Source: Tolypocladium sp. Sup5 PDA-1 (Eukaryota > Ascomycota > Sordariomycetes > Hypocreales > Ophiocordycipitaceae). From it: a stretch of DNA of 64,000 bases. The notes under the pieces are model-generated. The model was not told the origin of the DNA. It worked only from the letters and a program-made list of their open reading frames with translations, and did no database searches. The stretch covers positions 186,001 to 250,000 of the forward strand of contig JPHH03000014.1 in NCBI GenBank assembly GCA_000750105.3, written 5' to 3'. Both the position numbers and the translations under genes were made by a program. Numbering within the stretch: the first letter of the stretch is position 1; each line of letters begins with the position of its first letter. Positions 1 through 12,036 of the stretch are shown piece by piece.

Positions 1-418
1 GCCATTCTGCCGCGAGGTCTTGTGAAACCCGCGCCGCCAACTCCGAGCAGCCCGTTCTTCGCCTTCGTCCCCAGCCCTATGCCGCGAAACTCGTCCGTTG
101 GCATCGCTCAAGAGGGAGTATCGTGTGGAGAAAATCAGACAAAACTGCTTCGGCCATGGCGCGCGGCTTTCGTCTGTTCAGACAAAGAGCCTTGTCCCTC
201 GACCGTAGGAAATCCGGCACATGCAAATGAGAAAGCCGCCAAGTCTTGCGCGCGTGCGCGGACCAAAACAAGACTCATTTCCCAACGCTCCCGCCCAACC
301 AAACAGCAAAATCCCAGGTTAACCTTGCCCTCACCCTTGCCCATTGCCCAGTAAATTTCAAGCCCGTAACGCCGTAGACATCGTTAAAAACAAAACACCA
401 CACAACGAAAAGGCTGCT
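1..418. other. Intergenic, left edge
   Basis: No gene is supported here. The stretch lies downstream of the histone H1 stop codon and should hold its 3' UTR and transcription end. I see no recognisable protein, RNA or repeat. Confidence 0.5.
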
Positions 419-1385
419 CTATGCCTTGGCGGCAGCAGCCTTCTTCGGCGCGGCGGCCTTCTTTGGCGCAGCCTTCTTAGCAGCTGCGGGCTTTTGCGTC
501 TTGGCGACGCGCCCAGATTTCGTCTTGGTCAGGACGGTCTCGGGCTTCTCGGGCTTTGTGTGCGGGTCAGCTTGTCTGCTCAATCGACGTGAGAGGGGGC
601 TGGCAAAAGTACCTTGGCGGCAGCAGCAGGCTTCTTGGGCGCGGCGGCCTTCTTGGGGGCAACAGCCTTCTTGGTTGTGGTGGTGGTGGTGGCCTTCTTC
701 TCGCCCTTGGCGGCGGTCGCCTTCTTAGGGGCAGCCTTCTTCACGGCGGGCTTCTTGGCAACAGCACCCTCCTTCTTGGGAGCGGCGGGCTTCTTGGCCT
801 CGACCTTCTTCTTGGCCAGCTTGGTGCCGCCAGAAGGACCTTTGGGCTGGGCGAAGACACCCTTCTCAACGCCCGTCTTCAACGCCTTGTTGAAGAGGGA
901 GTCGAACATGTTGTCCGACGACACGTTGATTTGGTTGTTGGCCTTGACGTACTTCTTGAGAGACTGACGGCTGCGTAAGGGTGTTAGCGACAATGAATTG
1001 GCAGACGCGTCTAGGTGACGGCGGCGATGAAGAGTCTCACCTAGAGCCATTGCGGTCCTTGAGCTGTTGGATGAAAAACAGCGTGTTAGCGAGATGGACA
1101 CACGCGAATGAATGAGTGGCCGCGTGCTTGCGACGCGGCAGAGGCAGAGCATGGGGATGCTCCGCATTACGCGACGATGACGAGACGCTGGCCAGAAAAA
1201 CAATGCGCCGGAAGCGCGGGGTGCGCGAGACGTACGTTGACAATGGCGTCGATGATCATGTCCTGCGGCGCGTTAGAAAAAGGATGAGAAAGATGAGGAG
1301 CCGAGTCGCGACGGACCTGGTAGCTGGCGTGGGTAGAGCCAGTCTTGGCCTTGGGGGCAGCGCCTTCGGCCTTCTTGGGAGGCAT
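419..1385 (-). CDS. Histone H1 (linker histone), 5 exons
   Basis: Linker histone that binds nucleosomal entry/exit DNA and compacts chromatin. Exons on the minus strand: 1317-1385, 1236-1262, 1041-1063, 613-970 and 419-553, giving 203 aa. The start reads MPPKKAEGAAPKAKTG. The winged-helix globular domain (about residues 18-92) is assembled over four exons and includes DMIIDAIVN, LKDRNGSS, RQSLKKYVKAN and the GVEKGVFAQPKG turn. The rest is an Ala/Lys/Pro-rich tail built of KKAAPKK-like units, as expected for H1. The last intron (554-612) sits inside the tail. Its acceptor is set by a CTGAC branch point 12 nt before AAAG, and this choice alone keeps the tail in frame to the stop at 419. The phases of all four introns agree. 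The other possible ending, reading through at 613, would give a short unrelated tail. Confidence 0.93.
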
Positions 1386-4300
1386 GGTGATGGTTTTGGG
1401 TTGTGAGTTTTGGGGCGTGTAAGCGGGGATGCAGCGTGGCTTGGGGTAAAACAAGTCGAGGCTTGATTTGCACGAGCTGGAGACGATGAAGCGGATGAGA
1501 GACGACTGCGAGAGGCTTTTGCGGATCGAAGGGGAGAGCAGAGACAAACAGGACCGACGAGGTCGGGCGCGTGGAGGGACGGGGGCTTGTTTATATATCG
1601 GGCGGGGGCAGGACCGCAATCAGTAGCTCTTGCCTCTGTCTGCCGCCGCTGGCCTGCGGCCGTGTCTGTCCATGCTTCCTTCCTAGTGCGAGCTGTGGAA
1701 CCCACCGCTGCCGTTCCCGGCCGGGGCAGAAGCTTGGGTCTCGGCGCTAGTTTCCATGAGACAGCAGCCACACCTCGCTCGCTCTTGCCGCCGTGCAGCG
1801 TGTGGCCTCGAACGCGTTGCGCTTCATCGCTCCTTCCACCCACCTCCATCCATTCTTACAGGTAAGCAGGGCATCTGCCTGCTGACCTCATCGATATGTG
1901 AGCGATACGAGCGCATATTTGTTTTGCGTGCGTGCATGTGCTCACACCAGGCGCACGCGCGTAATAGGCGTTGCAGGATATGAGAAGCCTGCCTCATGCC
2001 TCGGTGGGTGCCGCTGCCTGAGCTGTTCTGCAACGCCTACAGAGATGATGATGAACACTTCAGCCACACCTCAAGTACCCCGTACCGCGTGACCTGGTCG
2101 CCGGTGTTATGGGCCAAAGTAAAAATGGGCGCCATTTCTCGAAAATAATACCTCCCCCGTGACCAATTTTCTGATTGGCCAGCCGCCTCCAACATCACGT
2201 CGTCGCCTTCGTACCCTCCCATGTCTGATCCTCGATGGGTTGAGCTTCGACCGCCCACCCTCCTTGGATTCTCCTCGTTCCCTCGCGCTCTCTCCTCTTC
2301 TCTTCTTGCCTGCTCGAGCGACCCTCCTTTTCAGTTTCCATGAGTCATTTTTTGGTCAGTTGCGAGGCTCATGCCCGTAAGGTTTTGCGCTAGATTCGCG
2401 CGGCCGCAGCTCCAGACGCATGTGTCGTGGGATGGGCATCCGGGATGCGATGCCCTTTTGTCCGTCGTTTTTTGCTGCGAGATGGGTTGCGCCTTGGACG
2501 GCTGCTCCTCGTCGCATTCCGAATTGCCGCCTCCCATGCCTTTCGCGTGCCCGTTCATGATGTGCATGTAGTCGAGATCATCTGCAGCCAGCCGTTGATG
2601 CTATTTTATTACCCGTCGTAGCTTGTCCTGGTGCTGTTTTTGGCGATGGCGCTGTAAGTCACTGTCGGGGGTGCGTGCCGCCCCGCGCGCATCTTGCGAC
2701 GCAACCTGAAGCTATCCGCATCTCTCGACCTCTCCAGCTTGTTTCCTCCACAGACCACCCTCTTCGTGTAAATTATCCCTTTTCTCGTTTGAAAATGATG
2801 TGCCTCAATTGAGAGAGCATATTTGCCAATTTTTTCATGTCGTAACTGCTGTTGACGGCGAGCCACTGCGACGCAAAGCCAAGTCTCGACTTACACCGCC
2901 GGAGGAATCAATGGTTCATGCGACCGGCCGACTGTCGACACCTCTCTTGACTTGCCATCGCCATGACTGGTTCGCAGATGAGTGGGAGCTCTGCTACAAT
3001 GAGCAGAGTACATGTGGCTTATCCAGAATATGTTTCATGCTCAGCGTTGGGCCACTTCCAGCCAAAGACCCTGGCGTCGCAGCGATTGAATCAGTGATGC
3101 ACGTCAACGTGACCACAACACGACACGACCGCCCACACCGTCTGCGATCGATCAGCTCGCTTTCACTTGCGCAGCCCGAGTTTTGTGGTGTTGAAATAAT
3201 CCGTTGATGAATGGAAATTATGTCTATTATTTTATCGAGTTTTGGTACTCTACCAGCGATCGTGTTGGGCCCTGCGTTTGCGACCGCTGGCGCCCGTACT
3301 ATGCATTGCCACTGGACTCCGCAGGCTCGGGAGCAAGCATCAACGCGATGCGGCAAATCGAGGACTCTCAATGCCTAGCTGCCGAGTCTCGATGCATCTA
3401 CGACAAAATGGTGCAACATAATTTTGGAGATTATGATCCAATATGGCGCGTTTCGAGGTCGAGGTCATCCAAACGCGTCAACCTGGGAGCTGTCCTGGCA
3501 CGCCATGACAGCTTCGACGCAGTAGGCACCTTGCCGTTGTGTCACTGCTCAGAGGGCGGCATATGAGAAGAAGGGAATGAAGTCGCCCAATCCCGCACAG
3601 TATATGGCCCAAAGAGAGGATGCTGCTGCCCGTTGACAGCGGAGCAGTTGCATCGCGCTGTTGAGCATGGCCGGCTGAGCGTCAACGCAGAGCGCCACGC
3701 GCGTGTGAGACAGGCAGCAAGCTGAAGGTTGTGGCTTGTGGCAAAAGCCAAGGACATATGAATGAGAAAGAGTCAACACAACGAGGACGGCCATATGATA
3801 TCTATGTCGAGATTGCCTTGTTGGCACATAACTGACGACGGCCTCGGTGCATCGCCAGGCCATACCACTGGGCGACTTACACGGGGTGTCCAGAGTGGGG
3901 CCAGGCGGTGGACATGGACGAACACATGTGACCCCACACGTGATGCACGCCTCGATAGCTTCACAGCATGGCTGTAAACGCATACCGCAGGGAATGGTGG
4001 CACGATTGCGCAGCCACTAACAGCCGACCTGAGCGAGGTCCCCCCTGCCAATGAGGAACCAGGCACACGTCCAGCCAGTCCAACGGCGGCAGCGGGCGAG
4101 ACACCCGAAACTCTGCCAGTGAAGCAATCCACGTACTAACTTTAGTACATCTCGAAAAGGCCAGCGAGGCACGACCACCAAAACCCTCGACGCTCCACGC
4201 GACGAAGCTCAGCCCAGCCTGCCCAGGCGACTGCGTGACGACGACTTCAACTTGGCTGACCAACAGGGACACATACGAGGATCATGGAAGCTTTTCTGAG

Positions 4301-4449
4301 CCCATAATCATCCCGACTTCAATTCTCGCCTCCACTCCTTCGTTTCCTGCGACGCTCCCGAGACCCCTCATCCACCGCCGACCTCCTTTTGCACATGCGA
4401 GCCCGAGACTGGTCCATCTTCAGCAACGCCGAGCTCTGATCCGCCCACA
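1386..4449. other. Divergent intergenic region H1 / SEC24
   Basis: About 3 kb between two divergently transcribed housekeeping genes. It should hold both promoters and the SEC24 5' leader. Only short, unconserved-looking open frames are present, and I recognise no protein or RNA gene. The last 150 nt before SEC24 are pyrimidine/C-rich, as is usual for a leader. Confidence 0.5.
1591..1597 (-). promoter_or_regulatory. Possible TATA box of histone H1
   Basis: TATATAA on the minus strand, about 205 nt upstream of the H1 start codon, in GC-rich surroundings. Position and sequence fit a TATA element with a 5' UTR of roughly 170 nt. No transcript data are available. Confidence 0.35.
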
Positions 4450-7400
4450 ATGGCCGACTACACCCAGTACCATGCCCTCGGCCAGGGCGTGGGAAACGAC
4501 CCGAACGATCCCAATCGAAACAATGCCTACGCTCCAGGCCAGCCCCCGTATCAGCAGCAACAGCCCGCTGGCGTTGGCGGCGCGCCGCAGTACGGAGGCC
4601 AGCAGCCACACATGGGCGGACCACCAGGTACAGGATACGGTGGTTTCCCACAGGGCCAGAGCTTCCAGGGCGGTCTTCCCCAGCAGGCAGACGATGCCTC
4701 CCTCGCTGCGCAGATGGGAGGGATGAACCTGGGCGCCGCAGACGGACATGGCACGGTGCGCAGGAAGAAGAAGGACCGCCACGCCTATCACAACGTTGAG
4801 CCGACCGGCTCATCCCAAGCATTCAATGGCATGCCGCCCCCGGGCTCTGCGAGCAGCCAGTTCATCCCCACTGCTGCTGCTCCCGGCTTTGGTGGACAGT
4901 TCGGTGAACAGCAAGGCACTCCTCAGATGGTTAACCCGAACCAGTTCCCGGCGCCCACCAGTGGCCCGTTTAGTCCGGCTGGCCCATTGTCTCCCGGTGA
5001 CTTTGCTGCTGGCAATGGCTCTGCAGATGCGGCTGCCACGATTGCCCCAGTCGGGGCCTCGAAAATTTCCCCAGACGACATGCCCAGCGTGCCCGTGTCG
5101 AGAGATTCGGTCCAGCAGTACTTTCACAAGAATGTCTATCCCACGTTCGAACGCCACGTTCCTCCTCCCGCGACCGTCTCGTTTGTTGCCTACGACCAAG
5201 GCAACTCCTCGCCCAAATACACTCGCCTCACGTTGAACAACATCCCTGCCACATCCGACGGCCTGCAAGCGACCGGCCTGCCTCTGGGTCTGCTTCTGCA
5301 ACCCCTTGCGCCCCTACAACCGGGAGAAGCGGATATCCCTGTTCTAGACTTTGGAGAGGCGGGCCCGCCACGATGCCGCAGATGCCGTGCGTACATCAAC
5401 CCCTTTATGATGTTCCGGTCGGGGGGCAACAAGTTTGTCTGCAACCTCTGCACACATCCCAACGAGACCGCACCAGAGTACTTCTGTGCCACCAGCCCGC
5501 AGGGCGTGCGAGTGGATCGAGACCAGCGACCAGAGCTTCACCGTGGTACGGTGGAGTTTGTGGTGCCAAAGGAGTACTGGACGCGGGAGCCGGTTGGCAT
5601 GCACTGGTTGTTCGTCATCGACGCGACGCAGGAGTCGTACAACAAGGGCTTCATGGAGACGTTCTGCGACGGTATTCTGGCTGCCCTTTACGGAGGCGAG
5701 GACCAAGAGAAGGACGAGAACGGCGAGCCGAAGCGAAGGATACCAGAAGGCGCTAAGGTTGGATTCATCACATACGACAAGGACATCCACTTCTACAACA
5801 TGAACGTAAGTTGCACCGAATTGTATCGAATTTTCGTCGCGAGAGACGGCTGACTGATCGCGCTGCAGCCCCGCTTGGATCAAGCCCAGATGATGATTAT
5901 GCCTGATCTGGAAGACCCCTTCCTACCGCTGGGCGAGGGCTTGTTCGTTGACCCGTACGAGTCCAAGGCCATGATTACCTCCCTATTGACTCGTCTGCCG
6001 GACATGTTTTCTGCCATCAAGAACCCAGAGCCTGCGTTGCTCGCGACTTTGAACTCGGCCCTGGCGGCTTTGGAAAAGACTGGTGGCAAGATTGTGTGTG
6101 CATGCTCTGCCCTGCCGACCTGGGGCCCGGGACGGCTGTTTATGCGGGACGATGGCAACCATCCAGGTGGCGAAATGGACAAGAAGCTGTACTCGACCGA
6201 GCACCCGGCGTGGAAGAAGGTTGCCGAGAAGATGGCGGCGGCTGGTATTGGCGCCGATTTCTTCCTCGCGGCTCCTTCTGGCGGCTATCTTGACATTGCC
6301 ACTATTGGTAAGGACTATTGTTCGCATGCTGAGGAGGACTTGACAACTGACATATCGATACAGGCCACGTCGCTGCTACTACCGGAGGCGAAACATTCTA
6401 TTACCCCAACTTCATTGCTCCGCGAGACGGCCCCAGGCTGTCTGCGGAGATTGCACACACCGTCACACGAGAGACTGGCTTCCAGGCTTTGATGAAGGTC
6501 CGCTGCTCCAACGGCCTTCAGGTGGCAGCCTACCACGGAAACTTTGTCCAACATACCTTTGGAGCCGACCTGGAAATCGGCGCCATCGACGCGGACAAGG
6601 CACTTGCGGTGTCCTTTAGCTACGATGGCAAGCTCGATTCGAAGCTGGACGCGCACTTCCAGTCCGCCCTGCTCTACACAACAGCCTCGGGTCAACGGAG
6701 AGTACGATGCTCCAACGTGATTGCTAGCGTTAGCGAAACATCGAAGGAAGCGGGCGCTAGAGAACAGGGCATCCGAGGCTGTATGAAGTTTGTCGACCAG
6801 GATGCAGTCATCGCCCTGCTGGCCAAGGAAGCCAGCACGAAGCTTGCGACGACGTCGAGCAACCTCAAGGATGTTCGGAACTGGCTCAGCGAACGGACAA
6901 TCGATATCATGTCCTGCTACCGAAAGCACTCGGCTCAACAACACCCGGCGGGCCAGCTGGTCATGCCCGAGAGGCTCAAGGAATTCTGCATGTACGCCCT
7001 GGGCCTTCTCAAGTGCCGGGCTTTCAAGGGCGGCATCGAAAACTCGGACAGGAGAGTCCACGAGATGCGAATGGTTCGATCCATGGGCGCCATGGAGCTG
7101 AGCTTGTACCTGTACCCTCGCATCTTCCCGATTCACAACCTCCAGCCAGAGGAGGGCTTCGCCGATGCCGAAACTGGGCACCTCAAGATGCCGCCGACGG
7201 TCCGCGCGTCGTTTGGTCGCGTGGAGCCTGGCGGTGTCTACCTGGTGGACAACGGACAACAGTGCCTGCTCTGGTTCCACGAGCAAACGTCGCCCAATCT
7301 GGTCTCGGATCTCTTTGGTGAAGGCAAGGACTCGCTCAAGAGCTTGGACGCATACACACACTCCCTGCCCGTGCTAGAAACGCACCTGAACTGCCAGGTT

Positions 7401-7764
7401 CGCAACATAATCGAGTACCTCAAGACGATGAGGGGATCCAAGGGCTTGACGATACAGCTTGCGAGACGAGGGATCGATGGTGCCGAGTACGAGTTTGCAC
7501 GGATGCTGGTCGAGGACCGCAACAACGAGGCGCAGAGTTATGTCGACTGGCTAGTTCACGTGCACAAGGGTGTGCAGCTGGAGGTGAGTTGGCTCTGACA
7601 TAATACCATGAGCCCCGTTCCTGCCCCTCTTCACTTTCCCCTTCCCGTGGACAGAAGACTAACCGGCTGTGATGTAGTTGAGCGGACAACGGAAGAAGGA
7701 GTCCGAGAGCGAGGCGGCGCAGACGTTGGCCAACTTTACGGGGCTGAGACCGGCGTACTGGTAA
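4450..7764 (+). CDS. SEC24: COPII coat protein Sec24, 4 exons
   Basis: Cargo-binding subunit of the COPII coat (Sec23/Sec24), which packs secretory cargo into vesicles at ER exit sites. Exons 4450-5805, 5869-6307, 6364-7583 and 7678-7764 join in phase to 1033 aa, the normal Sec24 length. The N-terminus is long, Gln/Pro/Gly-rich and disordered. Next come the zinc finger around residues 307-331 (CRRCRAYINPF...FVCNLC), the trunk domain starting near GMHWLFVIDATQES, the beta-sandwich with ATTGGETFYYPNF, the helical domain, and a gelsolin-like C-terminus ending LANFTGLRPAYW. All donors and acceptors are canonical (GTAAGT, GTAAGG, GTGAGT). The start ATG has the context CACAATGGCC. Nothing looks abnormal. 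Confidence 0.96.
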
Positions 7765-9214
7765 GAGTGGATGGGAGGGAGCTGTGGCCGTCGTTTCTTC
7801 GGTGCTACACTATACAAAAGAGATGAGGTGAGATGGCGCACGTTTCTCGTTCTCGCTCCTCGGGCAGAGGGGACAATGAGAGCGGGGCGCTGCACGTTGC
7901 TGGCTTTTGGGTAGCACTCTGAGCAAGCAATGGAACAGACACAAACAAAAGGTGGAACTTCCAACGCCGCGACCGTTGGGCCTGTTCGGACCATGCTGCC
8001 GTGTTCCGTACAGAGTCGTGTCTCGCGCTGTTGGCGCCGTCTGGTGTCGAAACGCTCTCCCCTTTTCCCTGTATGTTCGTAGGATCACCATAAGCCACCC
8101 TTATCAGATAATAGATGCCGCCCCGTCCCGTCCCGCCCCGCGCCCCCAGGTGGCAAGCTCTCCGCCCTCCAAGCAAACAAGCAAACAAAAGCTTGCCGAA
8201 CCCGGACCAAAGGGCTGCATCTGTTGGAGACACACTAAAGCGGGCAGGTATCCTTTTAGGGCGGCTTCCTGGCCAGCCGAGACGAGATTAGGCACGTCGT
8301 CGGCGACCCAGTCGCGGCAGTGTGCATATGCGGGCGGGCCGGGCTGGCGGGAATGCCCTCGATAGATGATGGCGCAGGCGAGACGGGATGCATGCGCTTT
8401 TTTCAGCTGCGATGGGATCACAGGTAGCGGGGGCCGGTGGGAAAGGTGCCGCCTGCGGTGGTGAGCGTGACGAGCTGAGAGGCAGGCTGTGACGAGCTGT
8501 GATGAGTCGAAGCACGAGAGATCACTGCGTCTCTGGACTGGTTGACGTGTTGGCAAACCACTTCGATCGATGCAATACTACTCCACCACACCACCTCGGC
8601 CCCAAACACTCTCTCCATCGCTACCGAATCTGGGCAATGGACGGTCCTGCCCGAACCCCAACGAGTAAAACATACAGCCGCATTATCTAACACCAACGCC
8701 CGCAAGAGGCTTGTTAAACGAGTGCGGCACACCGCAACTATCAATACATGGCATCCCCGTGATCCACAAGATGCAACCCTAACCCTTCAGCAACCAATGA
8801 TACAATCTGTCGTGCGCGAAACGCCCGTTGGAACAGGGGGATGGGGAAAAAAGCAAAAATACACCAAATAATAAAGCCCTCCAAAGGTCGACCCGAGAGG
8901 GAATGGCAGCCAACATGATGCCAACACATGGCTCGACTCTTGCAGATGCGGCGCCCCTCCATAGCAAACTCGCAGCTTTGGCGCTGATTGTGAACCGATT
9001 TGCCTGGTACTCCGCACCGTCCTCCTGTTCGTGGTGAAGGGGGTGCTGGTCGACAGGCCATGGAGGAAGAAGAGAAGTAGAAGAAGGGAAAGAATTGTAA
9101 GCAACCCATCCGAGCATCCATACACCCCGCCCACTTGGACGCCAAATCGCATTCTCGGATGACGACGGCAACGGCGACGGCGCTCAGGTCTCAGTACCCC
9201 CCCAATTCCACACC
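7765..9214. other. Convergent intergenic region
   Basis: Lies between the 3' ends of SEC24 (+) and the PARG-like gene (-), so it should hold both terminators. Open frames here are short and look random. I see no RNA gene. Confidence 0.5.
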
Positions 9215-10255
9215 TCATGATGTGATCATGTCTAAACCATAGCGCGGATCCGGGACACTGAGGACTCGCTGGATCTCGGCGGCATCAAAGACTTGCTGAA
9301 ATATCCTCATGTCCGCGGGCGCGTAGCCTCTAGACGAGGATGAAGAGCTGGATCCAGAAGACTCGCCGCGCGACCGCCCCTTGGAGCTTCCCTTCTTGTC
9401 CTTCTTGGCTATTTCGTCGAGAATCAACCGCGTCGTACTTTGCGCCGGGTCTTCAAATGCGAATATGACGTAGGTGAACTGGCCGCGCAGATCGGGGTCA
9501 AAGAGGAAGACGTCTCGCCAGATCTCTGCAACCTCTTGCGGGGGGTTGCGGCAACTGTTGCCGAGTCCGAAGTCACCGATGACAACCCGGTCGTAGTTGT
9601 TATAGAGGCAAATCCGCAGAGCGCCCCGGATCTTCTCCCGCACCATGTCGCGCTCCTCGGAAAAGGAGTACATGGACCCGTTTTCCTTGAGTTTCGGCCA
9701 GCGGGTCGGAGGCACAGAAACGACGGGCAGGTCATACCAACTTTCCAACCTCTCATAGCGATCGTGGGGACCGCGGCAGACAACCACGGAATCTGACAGG
9801 ATACCACCCGTGGAGGGGATGGGGTAGTTGGACGATTCTCCGGTATTGGGCCAGGGGGTGCTCAGAGTAGCTGAGAGATTGCTCCGGCGGCAGAGCTTCT
9901 CCTCGTACCCTGAACAGCCCGTCTCCCAGTCTCCTCCCGGCCGGCGCTCGTTTGCGGCACATATGAAGGGGATGCGAACCCTGGGTCCTCCAGCCGCCTC
10001 GCTTGCCTGGCTATCAACAGCGCTTTGGGAAATGGCCGTCATGACCGGGTCCTCCGCCACAAAAACGAAGTTGGGCGGGCGGGTGCCGAGGGTCCGGCGT
10101 TGAATCTCCAACTGAGCCGTGGGCTGCCGGTACAGGATTGAGTACGGGGGAAAGGCCTCGGCGTAGTTTGCGTTGACCATGGGTATAAAGTTTCTCTTGG
10201 TGTCAGCCGCCACTTCGGACGGCTTCACCCTGCTGGATTTGGATCCCGGAGCCAT
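9215..10255 (-). CDS. Microbial-type PARG / TIGR02452-like ADP-ribose hydrolase
   Basis: Single-exon protein of 346 aa. It resembles the microbial PARG-like (TIGR02452, macro-related) family, which removes ADP-ribose from proteins. Seen: VFVAEDPVMTAISQ (about 64-77), the signature stretch RPGGDWETG (105-113) followed by GYEEKLCRRSNL (116-127), a mid-domain SVVVCRG (about 154-160), and the late VVIGDFGLGN...RNPPQEVAEIW block typical of the fold. In the family the phosphate-binding stretch usually reads PGGG followed by an AQEE-like helix; here it is PGGDWETG, so activity is uncertain. After the domain comes a Lys/Ser-rich low-complexity stretch (about residues 286-310) and a short tail. No signal peptide or membrane segment is visible, so it is probably cytosolic or nuclear. 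Confidence 0.75.
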   Translation of the reverse strand: MAPGSKSSRVKPSEVAADTKRNFIPMVNANYAEAFPPYSILYRQPTAQLEIQRRTLGTRPPNFVFVAEDPVMTAISQSAVDSQASEAAGGPRVRIPFICAANERRPGGDWETGCSGYEEKLCRRSNLSATLSTPWPNTGESSNYPIPSTGGILSDSVVVCRGPHDRYERLESWYDLPVVSVPPTRWPKLKENGSMYSFSEERDMVREKIRGALRICLYNNYDRVVIGDFGLGNSCRNPPQEVAEIWRDVFLFDPDLRGQFTYVIFAFEDPAQSTTRLILDEIAKKDKKGSSKGRSRGESSGSSSSSSSRGYAPADMRIFQQVFDAAEIQRVLSVPDPRYGLDMITS

Positions 10256-12036
10256 ATCGAGGGTCGAACTTCAGCAACGAAGGGCGTAGACGTAGGATGA
10301 GGCAACTCGGCGGTTCCAAGTGAGGGGATATGTGAAGATGTAGCGAGTTGATACATGGACGAGCGGAGCCGACGAGGCAACCCTTTTATGTTTGTCGTGT
10401 TGTTGATCGTGCTTCGGTGAAGGGAACGACAGCTGCTCAAAAGTCTCCTACCATCGAGGGCCGAGAAGCGAGATGTAGGGATGTCGATGAGCTGTGTGAC
10501 CCAATATGTCCAGGATCTGAATCACCTGTTTGGAACAAACCCATCTAGAGGCGAGAGGCGAGTCGGCGGTCAAAGGCCAGTCACGGGGAGCAAAAGGAGG
10601 CCCGTCTCGACTTTAAGCAGATCAAGGCCCGCGTCGCTTGACGTGCCAATGCTCGGGCGGGGAGGCTCCTCCGTCGGGAGAGACAAATAAAAATACTGGG
10701 GAGCACGAGAGCATCCAGCTCCAAGATGGCGGGACGGCGAGGGGTGGCACTGAACGGCGGGCTGCCGTGCTGCGGGCAGATCTAGTAACGGTGACGGGGG
10801 GCCAGGCGGGTGTCGACATCTCAGACACAGACCCTCGGCGAAGTTCCTGGCTTCCTGGGCCGGTCCACGTCGACAATCCAGCAGCCAGACAGAGGCAAGT
10901 ACACAATAAGGGTTCGGGCACTTGGAGAGCAGGCCCGTCATCCATGTACGAATACGTACTGGCCCTGCCGGGCCGGAGCATTGTTGTGGCATGGGATCCT
11001 GCGGGCCAGATCTGTGGCACCCCATCTCGCCTTTGTCCAACGTGGTGGCATGCATGGCCCAAGACCCAGGCACGGGAGGCAGGCAGGCGTCCTTTTTCGT
11101 TGTTTGGTACTCCGTGCACGGCGAGCTTGGCCAAAGTCACATCGAATTGCCGACTGGTGTTGGGCTAGCGGCTGGCACGGAGGGGAGCGAAACGCCGCAA
11201 CTCCGGCTGGCCCGTTCGAGCAATGATCTGAGACGCTGCGAGACAGCAAGGTAGACGACAGCAGCCAAGACGGTTGGGTTGCGCCATGTCGGCACGGCTG
11301 GCATTCGGGGCGGAAGAAAAGACCCTACGGTTGCAGTGTCCGGTCACGGGAGGAGACGGAGGGCTCCAGCTCCAGCACGGAGAAAGCAATAAGGACCCCA
11401 GGGACACCAGGGACTGCAGACCGACCACTGGGAGACGACAGCGTCTGGAAGTCGAACACGGCGATGGTGTTGAAAGAAGATGGAATGGAATCTGGCCCGC
11501 GTCGCTCGCCAGCAGGTACGTACTTTTGTGCCCAGTCCTGGCAGGAAAGACATGGGACGAACGCTGTTTCCTCACCTGCTGCCGCGGTGTCCAGGGTGGG
11601 AAGGTCGACTTGCCCAAACTGTCACACGAATCGCTGCAATTACTGGATGCGGCCCCCCAACGGCAGCCTTACAGGGGACCCGCGTCAGCCTAGCGCTAAT
11701 GCCGTCCCTACAGCGTCTCCAGTCCCTGCCCGCAGCACCTCAGGCCACTAAACCAGAGCCTCGTTAGTGGATTGTCGATATTGCGGTGCTCCCCTTCCTT
11801 AGGTAATCCAGGCCAGCATCCACCTCACCACAAAATTCTCCACTCATCGTGAGAGTGAGCCAAGTTGTGAGATCTCACATCTCGAACCCTCACTCTGCCT
11901 CACTACACGAATTTCCCCGGACCATTGCCTCAACTCATACACACATCTTCCAGTTGCCCCAGAATTCACGCATTTATGCATTGCAAACGCTCTTCATGAC
12001 GCTTCGGGGGTCTGTCTGCTACACCCCACGCACTTC
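10256..12036. other. Divergent intergenic region
   Basis: 1.8 kb between the PARG-like gene (-) and the tRNA synthetase (+). Overlapping open frames of about 170 aa occur on both strands at 10.6-11.2 kb, but their composition looks random and no domain is recognisable. The last 250 nt before the synthetase become pyrimidine-rich and probably form its leader. Confidence 0.45.

Noticed and set aside
10570..11170. Overlapping frames of about 170 codons on both strands
   Set aside because: Shadow frames of each other without motifs, in promoter DNA.
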